Positions 24,276 through 36,400 of a DNA stretch of 64,000 nt are shown here, in pieces; within the stretch, counting starts at the first letter, position 1, and every line of letters starts with the position of its first letter. The notes below the pieces were generated by a model. It worked only from the letters and a program-made list of their open reading frames with translations. It was not told where the DNA came from and did not search any database. Source of the stretch: Gymnorhina tibicen. Its lineage: Eukaryota > Chordata > Aves > Passeriformes > Artamidae. Both the position numbers and the translations under genes were made by a program. The stretch covers positions 1,858 to 65,857 of the forward strand of contig VXAZ01007723.1 of assembly GCA_013399875.1 (NCBI GenBank), given 5' to 3'.

Positions 24276-25257
24276 CTACCTACCTACATGATTAAAAAAC
24301 ATCCATAAACTGTTGGAGAAATTTTGCAAAAAATAGGCAAACATCTGCTGAAATAGAAGGTTGCATGCATGCTATAATAAAAAATACTCTTAGTCTTTGT
24401 ATTGTAGGGCCTAAGCTTTGTAGACAGCAGCTGTGCTATATAGACTGTAATTTATAGAGGTAAGCAGTGAACTCTTTAGAAGTTAACACAAAGCCAGCAG
24501 CATGTGCAGAGAAACTTGAGTTGATTGTTGTGGTTTGGAGGTTTCTGTGCCTAACAACATTTTGCAAAGGATATCTAGATCCTCTGGGAGTGCTAGAAAT
24601 AAGGGCGATTACTTACTGGTTTTGAAAATGCTAATTTTAGTTTCAACATGAATTCAGTTTTCCAGTTATATCGTGTTGATATGAATAGCATCCAGTGTCC
24701 AAGCTGGTAAGTAATTGAGGCTTTGGGATTTTGACTGCTCTTGTGCTAATTAAAATCTAATCATCATCATGAGAACAAACACCTACTGAGACTTTTAAAC
24801 TGTAACTCCTAAAGAACCGCTCTCAAAGTTTGTGTGCACACACATTCTTTGTCAAGTATGAAGGCTACTTAATATGCTGAATAAATTACACCTGTAATAG
24901 CCCAGTTTCTTACAGGTTTAGGCACAGCAGTCATCTCACTCTCAGTTCTATGCATAAAGTTGTGCAACCTTTTTACTTTTCTCATGAACTGAGGATACTT
25001 TTTCCACTTCTGTCTCATCAGCCAATGCTATATGGACATGACTCAGGCAGTGGTAAAAATGCTTTAATTATCAGCCCTATCTTCAATAAAAGCCTTTTTA
25101 AAACCTGATTATAATATCAACCCAAGCAACATGATGTGTTCTTGTCTTTTGCAAGAACATAATCTAGGAATCAGATATGGATATATTCACATATATATGG
25201 ATATTGTAGCATAAGCTTGATTTATACATCTGAGTAAAGATGCGACTTTTTGTTTAG

Positions 25258-25408
25258 AAATTGAAAATGTGCTTTAAGAAAAATGCTTTTAGATACACTG
25301 AGACTGTAAACATTCACTTTGGAATTGAATCACCTGGAATATACCATGAATTGTGTGACTTTGGAACATTAAGCTCTTCTGGGCAATTAAAAAAAGAAAT
25401 CAAATCAG
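25258..25408 (+). other. Candidate internal coding exon (151 nt), product unrecognised
   Basis: An acceptor (CTTTTTGTTTAG) precedes 25258 and a donor of moderate quality (TCAG|GTAATG) follows 25408. The interval is open for 50 codons plus one base (enters phase 0, leaves phase 1). The peptide includes NAFRYTETVNIHFGIESPGI and YHELCDFGTLSSSGQLKKEI. The alternating pattern would suit a beta-rich domain, but that is an impression, not a match. Its exit phase suits the small candidate exon at 49276-49336, which would make a very long intron. Confidence 0.2.
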
Positions 25409-26235
25409 GTAATGAAAAATACAAGGGAGCATATCAATCCTGGTTCTGGTAAATAAAAATATTGTTGCATGTTTTATTGCATCCACAGATTTTAAGAATA
25501 ATCAAACTGTGATAAGGAATTTAAATTTTAATATATTTTAGGAAAAGAGACAACGAGAAAATTTAAACAGTGGACATTTCAGACTTTAAGGATAATAATG
25601 AAAATTATTGTAGGTCTTTGAATAATGAACTCTCAAGGACTACTTCTCATTGCAATCCTTCTGAACAGTCATCTTACAAAAACACTCACTCCACTCATTT
25701 TCAGGCTGCATTTGCTATCGTTTTGCTGTACATTACCTGCACATGTCATCAGTAGCTGTGAGTACCTAATGATGGACATGGGACAGGTCATAATTATAAA
25801 CAGCAAGTTTCTAGTGCCCTCCTGCCATAACCTTCTGGTACTAAAACTGCGTAAACCCCATCAAAAGTTAAAACTGATAGCAGGTTCTGCCCCTTTCCTT
25901 TGCAAATTCAGGGAAGTTTTCATGAAGTGGTTATGATGAGAAATAGTTTCTCAGAGGAAATGACGTGTGAAAGAAAACTTCATGCAGTGCTAAGATGCTA
26001 CATTTTGATGCAGGATTATTTAGTTCAGTCACATAAAAACTAAATATTATAATTTTGATCCAGATTTCTTTTGGGTAGCTCTTTGAGTCATGCTGCCAGA
26101 TAAACCAAACTTGTTTTAACTGCAATATAAAGGCAGGTCAAAGATATGAAACCAACTTCTATCAAATAGGTAAAAGAGAAAAAAAGAGTACCTTACAGAA
26201 AACAATTACTTTGGGATTGGATTGCAATACTGAGC

Positions 26236-26255
26236 TTTGGTACTGTTTGGTACTG
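26236..26255. repeat. Perfect 10-bp tandem duplication
   Basis: TTTGGTACTG occurs twice in exact tandem. Confidence 0.93.
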
Positions 26256-29200
26256 ACAATATGAAAGAAAACAACATAGTACTTAGGTTTTGTCCTATTT
26301 TGTTGAGGATGAGGGCATGACAGCCTGTTTATAAAAACCAAAAGTAAAATCTGTGGGTAGATGGGATCTCCATGGGAGAGATTTCTATTTTAACAAAAAG
26401 GAAATTTGACAGACAGGCCAAATTTAGTCCAGCCAGTCAGTTCCCTTGGGGTGGTTCTACCTACATGGAAGAGTTTTTTCTCTCTTCTGTACAAGAACTT
26501 ACATTTAGCTCATGAAAAGCAGAATAAGAAGGAGACAATACCAAAGGGGAGAAATTCTAAGTCACTTGAGCCAGTGAATTTTTTGGGCTGTGGAAGGAAC
26601 CACTCAAGCACAAACTCAGAGAGATTCAGTCATAACAACATGGTTACAATAAGGAAAAGCAAAATTATCCTCGATCTCATAAGAAAATTAACTCATAATA
26701 GGGTGTTTTAAGGGGATTTTGGAGGTATACAAAACTTCTTAAATGTATTAGGAAATCTTTTTCACATGTGAAAAAAAAGGGAGCTAAAGCTGTCCTATGA
26801 AGAAGCAAGTGCAAGAAAATGGGGAGGAGGGAGGACAAAATGTGCCAGTCACATGTAAACTCTGTTTCATTGTAATTCTCTGGTCAAGACCTTCATCTAA
26901 TTGCACTCTGTCCTAACCTCTTGCTAAACTCTATTTCCCGTGTGATGCAGTCTGTGTGTATTTTGGGATCTGGTAATGCAGTTTACACTGGACTAGCTGT
27001 TGAGTTGGAAAATAAGGAAATCAGAACTAGGAAAGGCTCAAGATCAGAGCTGGACACTGGATAAAAAAAGGTTGAGGGTCTGGAATTGAATTGTGGATGT
27101 TGCCTTAAGGCCTGGTCTGGGGCCTGAGGGACTCATTCCTGTAAATCATTAGAGTGAGGGTGTATGAATGTACCAACCTGCAAACTTCAAGCCTGATCAA
27201 CACGAGGAAGAGCATAGGCCCATCTATGCTGTTCACATTTATGTGAGTGCTGTTATCTGATGTGGCTCTCAGTAAAGGACTTGTTCTCCTACTTGTGATG
27301 ATATGTGTGTTGGCCTGATGTGTTTCTCACGTGTGTTTGCATCTTTTGAATATGTGCTCAGCCTCACAACAGAGCTGGAAATGGGGAATAGCAGCAGCAA
27401 CATCTAGCAAAGCTGTGAGGAAAAGTCCCCTGGGTTCAACCTTCCTTTCACAGCTGAGATTTTTATTGTTAGACCTGTTCAGCTGTACTCAGAACTGACA
27501 GGATCTTTTTTCCTTGCCACCTGCACCTCTGTACCTGACATCACTCATACTGAAGCAGGTTTGTGAGCATTTCTGTTGGGTTTTGCAGCAATGCCTTTCA
27601 AATTTCCTGGTGCTTTAAGTATTTCTTTTTTAATCTTGCTTCAAAGCACAAGGCATATCTCTGAAGACCTGGAATCATTCAAATCTGAAACACTCTGGGG
27701 TTTCTGAGTCACACTCTGTAATTTGAAGCATTTGAATCACCTGGGAAGATCTGGGATGTATTTATTAATTATCTTCTCATAATGCCAAAAATATACATAG
27801 AGATGTACATCCAAAATTAAAGGCATAATCCTTTCCTCCCCCACTGCCCCCGAACTAGTTGACTGATCATAAAAAGTGGCAATAAGTGTCAGTGAACATC
27901 CAAGGACAACCAGGTTCCCAAGCTCTCTGGACCAGCTTTTAACAACAGGTAGAACATTTTCCTGCAAGGGAATTTTGAACTCTCATATTAGATTAATGCC
28001 TGAATTTTGAATCCTTAGGTGAATCAGACTTCTGAATCTTTTAAATTCAGGCACCATTATTGCTTAAGGGATATGACGTCTTCAATCTGCTTTTAGAGGA
28101 GAAAGAATTCTCTATCACTCTGTGCCAAGTGTGTGTCTGATAAATATCCTTCCTCTTCCTCATTATTATTAGAACTTAATGTTGGAAAAAAATTTACTGA
28201 AGGGTCCACAGCAAAGCTTTAGTCCATGTTTGTGGGAAGTAGAGTCTCGTTCTACAATCTCAGGTCTTTCACAGTCTTTGCTTCCATAAGAAATGGAAGT
28301 CCCACTCCAGCTCCTTCCTCTTCCATTTGCTTTTCTTTTTCTGGCTCTTGCTTAGATATTGTCTATTATCATTGCTGGCAGTGAAGGAGCAAGCTCTCTC
28401 TACCTGCATGTTCATGCAGAAAAAATAATTCATGAAATTGCAACTCATCTCCAGAATTTCCCTCATTTTCTTGTTCATGGATAGGTTACTCTTTCTCATC
28501 CACTTGGCTGGATATGAACTGATGTCCTATTTTGATATAATTTCTCTCATTTCAGGCTCTGCTTTTCAAATCTTCTATTCAATAGAAAATGGATAGAAAT
28601 TCCAAACTTGATAAGAGACTTGCAATTTTTTCTGTCTTCTTTACTATTATCAGTCACTTCAAGGTAGCTAAATGTGTGTAGTAGTAGACCTGAATGAAAC
28701 TAAAATATACTCCCAACTTTTCTGAAAAGCTACTTCTTATAGTTAAAGCCCTTTGACAGTAGGACACCATCCAAGACTAGGCAGAGACAAAAAATGGGTG
28801 CATGAAATTTTGCATGGGTGCAAAAATACAACTACAGAAAAGATTGCACCATATTTTCCTTCCACTGAAATGTTCTCAGTTTATACGAGTTGTCATATTA
28901 GATACCAAAGAGTGTGAGGATAGATGGGCTATCTTGACATAAGCTTGTACTAAAAATAGAACTGTCAATAGTTTGATTAGTGCTCTAGATTCTATGATAA
29001 TATATATACATTGTTTAACAGACAGCTTAACATTGTTAAAATTATTTTGTTTCTTTTCTAACTGTAAAATCTTACAAGCTAGGAGATATTGGAATAATAT
29101 GTGCTGTATTAAGTATCAGTGGGGTTAAAAAACAAAGCTGTTTATTTTAGTTGGCAAATGAGCATTTCAAGGAATTATTCCCCTGGAAATGAAAACACAG

Positions 29201-30606
29201 TGGCACATACAAGGTGTCATCTGGATTCTGATGGGTCAAATATAAACTTTTGACTTATGTGACAAGAAATGCCTCTTGTTATGACTGGTCATATTTTAGT
29301 AGTATGGCTTTGAATTAGGGCTGTAACCTGGTTTATCTTATTGTGTTGATAATTATTTGCAGGAGCACATAATCAATATACAATTCATTGCCACTGCCAA
29401 ACCATACCATAAAGTTCAGGAAACTGGCACTGAAAATATTGCTTGAAGGGTTTGGTTCCTTCTGCTGTTCAAGCTGGTGACAAAAATCCTATTGATCTGA
29501 ACAGGAGCAGAATTTGGTCCCAACTGTTGGATGTTGTGCCTGTGATTGAGGCTCCTTTTCTTTAATGTAAATTGGCATGTCTTAGTCTGACAAATTCTTT
29601 TCATTCTGGGTGCTAGGATTACTTCATGGCCTAAGGCATTCATGACTCTAAACTGTTCTTGGCATTTAAAAAAATAATTATTTTAAGCCTATCCTTTCTC
29701 TTATTATGTTTTTGGTACTTAACTTCTCATGCTTCAGTACAAAGCCGGAAAACATAAGCTAGTATAGCATAGGGCAAGGGAGATGCACAGAAGTTGAGTA
29801 ATAGAGTGCAGCAATTACTTTTTTTTCTCTGGTTCCTAAGTTCAGTGTCTGCAGTTGAAATATCAAAGGGTAAATTCAGGACTCTGTTTAGGTTGGAGTA
29901 CTCCCACCAGTTTGGTGTAAGGATGTAATATAAAGCAGAATTGATCATGAAAAAAGTAAAGTAAATAGTTGGCACAGGTGTTTTTCTCCCTCTAGCTTTT
30001 AATTAAAAATGTTGGGGTTTTTTTAACCATGAGCTGCTTTTATTTCTACAAAGAAGACAGGATGCTGCCAATCAGAGCATCCTCCACAACTTTGCTGTTC
30101 TTTACCAGGTTATTGTAGAGCTTACGATTACAGTCTGTTTTTTACAAGATCTGACCTTCCACAGTGTTCATGATATTCAGAAACTCACTCATGCCATGGC
30201 ATAGATAGTATTTGTGCAATCAATCCTCTCAGCTGCACTGTATAAAGCTGCCAATGCAGAAAATATGGCATCTCAGACTAAAGGAATGCACAAAAATTCC
30301 TTGACCTCCACTCCAACTGGCAAATGTAATAACATTAAAGGGTAGAGAAAATGGTAAAAGAAGGACAATAAGGACAGAGTTTTCTTGTTAAAAACTCATT
30401 AAAAGGGGAAAAAAAAAAAGAGGAAAAAAGGACCAGACTACCTGCATTAACATGTGTTCTCAAGGAAGAATCATTTATTCAAGTCATTAAATAAATGCTG
30501 AGTCTTCTAATGAACATGTAAGACATCTTAAAGTAATAGTGAAGGGAAGAAAAGGCTGATATTTTCTTCTATCTTGAATAAATTTTATTTCTAATATAAA
30601 GATTTT

Positions 30607-30658
30607 TTTCTATATAAAGATAGATATAGAAATATAAAGATATTTCTATATAAAGATA
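30607..30658. repeat. AT-rich interrupted direct and inverted repeat
   Basis: TTTCTATATAAAGATA occurs at 30607-30622 and again at 30643-30658. Between them TATAGAAATA (30625-30634) forms a 10-bp hairpin with TATTTCTATA (30641-30650). The direct and inverted copies of one short motif look like local duplication by slippage or template switching. Confidence 0.85.
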
Positions 30659-30848
30659 TTTTGATGTCATACAGATGGACTGTCTGAAGGAGGAGGTAAT
30701 TATCAGTGTCTGTGGTAATTGTATTAGTGGTAACTATTGAATTTTGCGTCAAAATTGGATTCTACCCTAACAGTGAAGCTGGCTAGGTGGTATCACCTGA
30801 ATAATCTTATTTTTCATACTGTAGCAGCAAAGAAATCAATTATGGATT

Positions 30849-31110
30849 CTCCCGCCCCTCGTCTCTGTTAGTCATATTTGAAGTTTTGACACTGCGCATT
30901 CCGTTTATTTGCTGCTGGCCTAATAATCCCCTGCATGCTGGGAAAACCTTTGTTCTCTGACAGAAGTAATAAAGCCGTCTGCACGATTCCCTCTTGTGAG
31001 ACACGGAGTGCTCCCATTTTATTTAATCTGGTGGTGTGCAGCCTTTTCAAAGTAAGCACTTCACAGGGACTGAATGGGAAATGACATCCCAGTGACTGGC
31101 CTGTGTGACC
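30849..31110. promoter_or_regulatory. CpG-retaining block, possible conserved non-coding element
   Basis: Seven CpG dinucleotides (30853, 30860, 30895, 30902, 30976, 30984, 31004) fall within about 152 bp, whereas most 150-bp stretches in the window hold none or one. GC content is also higher, without repeats. No open frame here has a recognisable product. The block could be a hypomethylated regulatory element or an RNA exon. It ends at an A17 tract. Confidence 0.3.
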
Positions 31111-31127
31111 AAAAAAAAAAAAAAAAA
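31111..31127 (+). repeat. (A)17 homopolymer
   Basis: Seventeen A residues directly after the CpG-bearing block at 30.85-31.1 kb. A retrocopy with a poly-A tail was considered, but no target-site duplication or gene-like body was found. Confidence 0.9.
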
Positions 31128-33360
31128 TTAATACTCTCCTATCAAGGTAAAAGACCAATGACTCTTAATTTCAGATTTCCCCTCTCCTCAAAAAAACTGC
31201 ATGAGAAACCTGGGTCAAACGGGTTTTAGCTCTCATTTCTGCTGGAGCATGTGTCTTCCTGTGGAAGTGCTTCAGCTTTTCCCACTCTTCATTCACTCAT
31301 TCCCACTGAATGGTGGCATACAGAAAATGAAGAGATCTAAATGCCAGCAGGAGGCTGGCCGCTTTCTTCTAGGCATGTCCTGAGCCCAGTCACCCAGAAC
31401 AACTTGTGATCCCTGGACAAAGACACTCACAGCAGGTGGCCATATCAAGAAATTTTCCTCCTGGAATTAGATATTATTCCAGGAATCACTACTGAGTGAA
31501 ACATAATGCCCCATCCTGCTGGGTCAAGTAGGATTTCATTTCAATTTCTTTACACAACGATGCGTTTCATCTTGTCTGCATACAATGACAGTGCTCAGGC
31601 ATGAAATAAATTGAAGTGCTTGAAAGGCAGAATTATCCCTTGAACCTGCAGCATTCCCGACCCCCAAAACATACATTGTCAAGTGAGTTCCAGATAAGCA
31701 GGATCTTCACCGAGTGTTTGTGCTGCTTGGCTTCCTTTACTCATACTCCCTTTTGTAAAAGGGATTTTCGAGGGGAAAGATAAATCATTGCTGAGGAAAA
31801 AGGTCATTTTCAAAAGGCTTTAAGAGCTTCATTTCATGTGGCTTTTCAAGGTGAAACAGGTAATTCAGTGCAGTGAAAACCTTTTGTATTCAACTTAATT
31901 CACAGTTCACACTACCAAGAAAACAGTAACGAAATAAGCTTGAATAAAATTCTTCATTAAAACTGTTCTCATAGGTGTGTAAGCCACGTTCTGTTGTTTG
32001 CTAATACATTGGCCTGAATATTGAAAAATAAATTTATGACTAATACCGAGCTGTCTATTCTGGCTTTAAATCATCTGTGCCTCCAATATTGGACCATTTT
32101 CTTCCTGTAGCACAAAATGCATCAATCATTTCTTCTGGGAATCACTTTTGTAACACATCTACTGAGTATACTGATACTGAGACATCCAGGCACATCATTG
32201 GCATCCTGCTCACAAACAGAGGGAGACTCATATTTTTTGGATATAGTAGCAAATATTTTGCAATGTTTCATGGATAATGAGCCTGCCCTAGATATAGGGA
32301 CTTTTTCTGTACTTCTTTCAGAGTACCAGTGAAGGCCTTACAGATCCCTGGTCACAGGTCAGATATGTGTCTTTCTTTAAGATAACTGTGCTTTGCATTT
32401 AAACCTCAAGATATGAGCTCAGTGTAAGGATGACCAGATTAGTATACATAATTTGGGTTAGTAGACCAAGTCACGATCCTTTCAACTATAATGAACACAC
32501 TTCTCTGTTCTTTCTCATTTTTCTTGCTGAGCTGAGTATCCTCTAAAGCATGGCTACACACGTTTCACTGGGAACAACTGTGCAAATGTTCATTAATGTT
32601 AATTGAATCATTTATAACCATAAATAATGGCCCTGACTGAGAAAGTCTTCTTTCATAATGAGGACAAAATATTTTTAAAACATGCATATGTATCAAGAAT
32701 AAGATACACAGAAATGGATCTTGTTTTACTTTCTTGTTTTTCCCGCTCATAAAATAATGCTGATTAAAATATCTTCAGCTCTGAAACAGAGCATGTACTT
32801 GCCCCAAACTATTCTAGAGACTAAAGCTAGTCATATTTTAGTATAAATGCCTAGACATGCTGCTAAAAAAGAAATTTCTTACGTGATATTACCTCATTCC
32901 TTTGTTATTTCCTCTTTCAGTGAAATACTAACTCTAAAGTGATGCAACCAATAGCACAGATAGAATATACCTGATGAGGGATCCAAAGAAGACCATGTTC
33001 ACAAACTCATCTTCTTGTCCCTATCACATCTATTTGTTAAACACAAGATATCACTCCTGCCTGCAAATCCTTCTTCTTTGTGAAATAGTGTGTTTGTTAA
33101 GAAGTATCTCAAAGAGATTGTACATAACACATGGGATGAGTCATGTTTATGAACTGTGGCAAAGTACTGTGAATCTGGTTCAAATTTTTAATATATTGCA
33201 ACTCTCCAAACCACAAGGCGGTGCCCAATCAGTGCTCTTTAGCAAGTGGAGAAGATATAAATGTATACTATTTATACAATAATAATTGGAAGGATGACTG
33301 AATTTAGAAGAGAGATTGTCTGTCTTCAAAAAATAATTAGTATATTCATTTTGTGCAATT

Positions 33361-33402
33361 TAATAATGATAATGATAATAATGATAATAATAACAACAAC
33401 AG
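33361..33402. repeat. GATAAT-type imperfect microsatellite
   Basis: TAATAATGATAATGATAATA and similar AAT/GAT triplet repeats run for about 30 bases and pass into AACAACAAC. The triplet period keeps some frames open, which explains the short incidental reading frame across it. Confidence 0.88.
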
Positions 33403-36400
33403 ATTTTTATTCTGCACAATTATTTTTATGTTATCTTGGTGGCTGCAAGAAGCCATATTAACCTTGGAAAGTACTCTTCTTCAGTATGTTCATTAGCGTG
33501 GATAAACCTGGCCTGGAATATAAGAAATAATCAGGGTAAAAAAATAATAAATATGGGAGAGAGAAAATGTGTGATCAAAAAATTATTTTTAAGAGTAAAG
33601 CAACTTATGAAGTCATTGATGTCCTTCTGGCTACCCTAATGTGAGACTATTCTAAATTTTTCTCTGATCTTTCCATTTCCCCAGAAAAAAACTAGATGTG
33701 GTCTTTGAGGTAATTTAATCATAAGGGTAATAGCCATTTTCATATAAAACCTCTCTCTTCAAGGCCATTGGTAGAACTTTAACCTAGAAAACAAGGCATA
33801 TTCTATGCCAATGAAAATTTCAGACCCAGTTCTACTAATTCTAAAGTAAATCAGGACCTCTCAGTGTATTCCAGCATCTCCAGAAAAAAAATTTACTGGG
33901 GAAATCCTAATTAATTTTCTTGAGTAGATAATTAGCCCATTAATGTTATCTGAATCAGAAATACTATGTTGTGGATTTAATTTTTTCAAATGTGATAGAT
34001 CAGAGAAAACCTTTATATTAAATTTAGGTTTGTGACAATATATTTATTTTGTCAGTCTTGTAAGGAAAAACAAACATTTCTCAGAGTTATTATTTGTTCA
34101 GGATCAGAATTTACTTTGTGCCACACACCTATTTGTTGGTCTTAATCTTAAATTGCTGATTTTGTCTTATCACGTGTGCATTAGGTTGTTTTGTTGTTTT
34201 TTTTTCCCCTAGGAGTTTTTCAGCTGCTTTCCCCTATTTTTTTTTCTCAAAACTTGATAATGCTGAAAGTTACACCAAAAACAGAAAGCAGTTTTCCACC
34301 TTTTAGAAAGACTATTTTTGTTTAGTAGGGAAGGGAAGGTTATGTTTTTAAAGAAACAAATAAAACACCACACCAACAAGATAATTCTAAAGTAAGCAGA
34401 GAAAATCTATGACTATCAGCTAATATCAGTGTATCTAAAGTGATATTTTTTCATTGCCAACTGAAATGGCTTCATGTAAGGAAAGACACAGAACACTTTT
34501 TCAGTAATCTAGTCCATTGACTATGAAACTGAGTGAAAAGAAGTTCAGAGAGGAGATAAGATGTTGTGGTGATGTTGTCTTAGATATAAGACTTACCAAT
34601 ACAAACATTTCTATGTATTCAGAGTGCCAGAAAGCTAATGACCCTATGCTTTTAGAAGACAGGAGAAAAATCGAGAGGACAATTTGTTGTCATTCTTAAA
34701 GGATTGCAAGCAATCATAAAAATTACGAGACAGTTCATTTTGTTGCTTGTAAAAACATATGCATCGTTTTTGTCTAATTTTCTTAAGATTTCAAACAATT
34801 CCACTGAAAAAAAATAAAGAGAAATCAAAACAAAATACCTTCCATGGTGGTGTAGTGAATTCCCATAAATGTTTAGTCCAAAACATAGTATTCCTTCTTC
34901 TTCTTTTCTTCTGACTGTTAATTCAATGCTTATTCTGAGTTTTAGCCAGAACCCTAATCTTTCTACTTCATGAAAGAATGCTTCTAGTCAGTATTATTTG
35001 CTAACATATATTTCAATTTTTTAAAATGACTAGTAAATGCTATTTTTATATAAGTATATTTTTACTAAGTTTTCAAGAGAAATACAGGGAAAATCACTTA
35101 AATCCCAACCAATCTACACACATTATCTTATGGAAAAGGTATTCTTATTCTGACCAAATTGATTTTTTTTCCAGGATTAGTTAATTGAAAGAAACAAAAA
35201 TACCTATCAGTCATTTTATAGGTTAATTTTCTTGGCTCACTGCATTTACATCAATAACTACTTATTTCAAGGGGGGAGTTTACAAGGCCATTTATCATGT
35301 TTACATTAGTGATAAGTGCAAACACACATACGCATCATAGTCATTTTCTTTAGATGTGTTTTTATCTGAAGACTAACCGGTAATTTTGTTACTGACCCTG
35401 TTTGGTGTTGAAGTGGTTCTAGGAATACCAGATGAACAGTTATTATAGCTCATGATAAGCCTAGTCTCTCTTTTAATCAAAAAAATGTATAAAAATAGTA
35501 TTATACTTACAAATACTCAGTCCGATTTATGAGATACTTTGTGTGAACACATAAAATACATAAACATGTCTTTGTATTGCGTAGTCCTTCTTTTCACACT
35601 CACATTGAATTGGCAACTTGCACAAATGTGCGTTTCCTTGAATGTGTATATGAGAGGGTTCCGCTCCACCTTCTCTTCATAGGCACTTCAGCTTTTCCTC
35701 TTGGAAAGTTGATTAATCTCCCAGGGAAAACTCTTCCATGGGGAAAGAGGTGTTCCTCCTCATCAGGAGCTTATAAACCTGAATGTTTGGGTGCTTTGTT
35801 TCCCACTTGTGCAAGCACCAAGCCTGAAACCTAGCACATCAGGACAGGGAGCACAACTGGAGTTGGAGTATACTGCTCCCACACACCCATCCTTGGTGGA
35901 GGGACTTCACCCAGCTAAAAGGAGCAAGGGCAACCACTGCATCTTCCTGGAATTTTCTAATTAGCACTTTACATAACTTACACTTTTTTCAGTGCCAACT
36001 CAGCATTAGCATGTACATCCACGAACTCCCTCAACTGAAACGGTCTGCTAAACAAGCTGAATTTTTTCTGCAGTACAGAGCTAACAGCCAAATTTTTATA
36101 TTATAGTTTTTTTCAGTGTTATGGGTTTGTTAACAAAATCAGGTCCTTGTCTATAATGCTGCAATCCCTGCATTTTAGAATTAAAGAGTGCAACAAACAA
36201 TGACTTAAAATGTTTTATATATAGGCTTTGTATTTATAGAGTTTTTTGGTTTGCTCAAATGAAGAGGGTAAAACTCATCAAATCACTACAAAGTTTGCTT
36301 TTCCTTTATGCTCAGTTCTCCTGTAGAGCCTCATGCTTTGGAATCACAGGAATATTGTTCAAGTGCTTACTTATTCAGTGTCCATAAAATGAAAATTTAA

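Noticed and set aside
30849..31127. Processed retrocopy with poly-A tail
   Set aside because: The A17 tract is suggestive, but there is no gene-like frame and no flanking target-site duplication.
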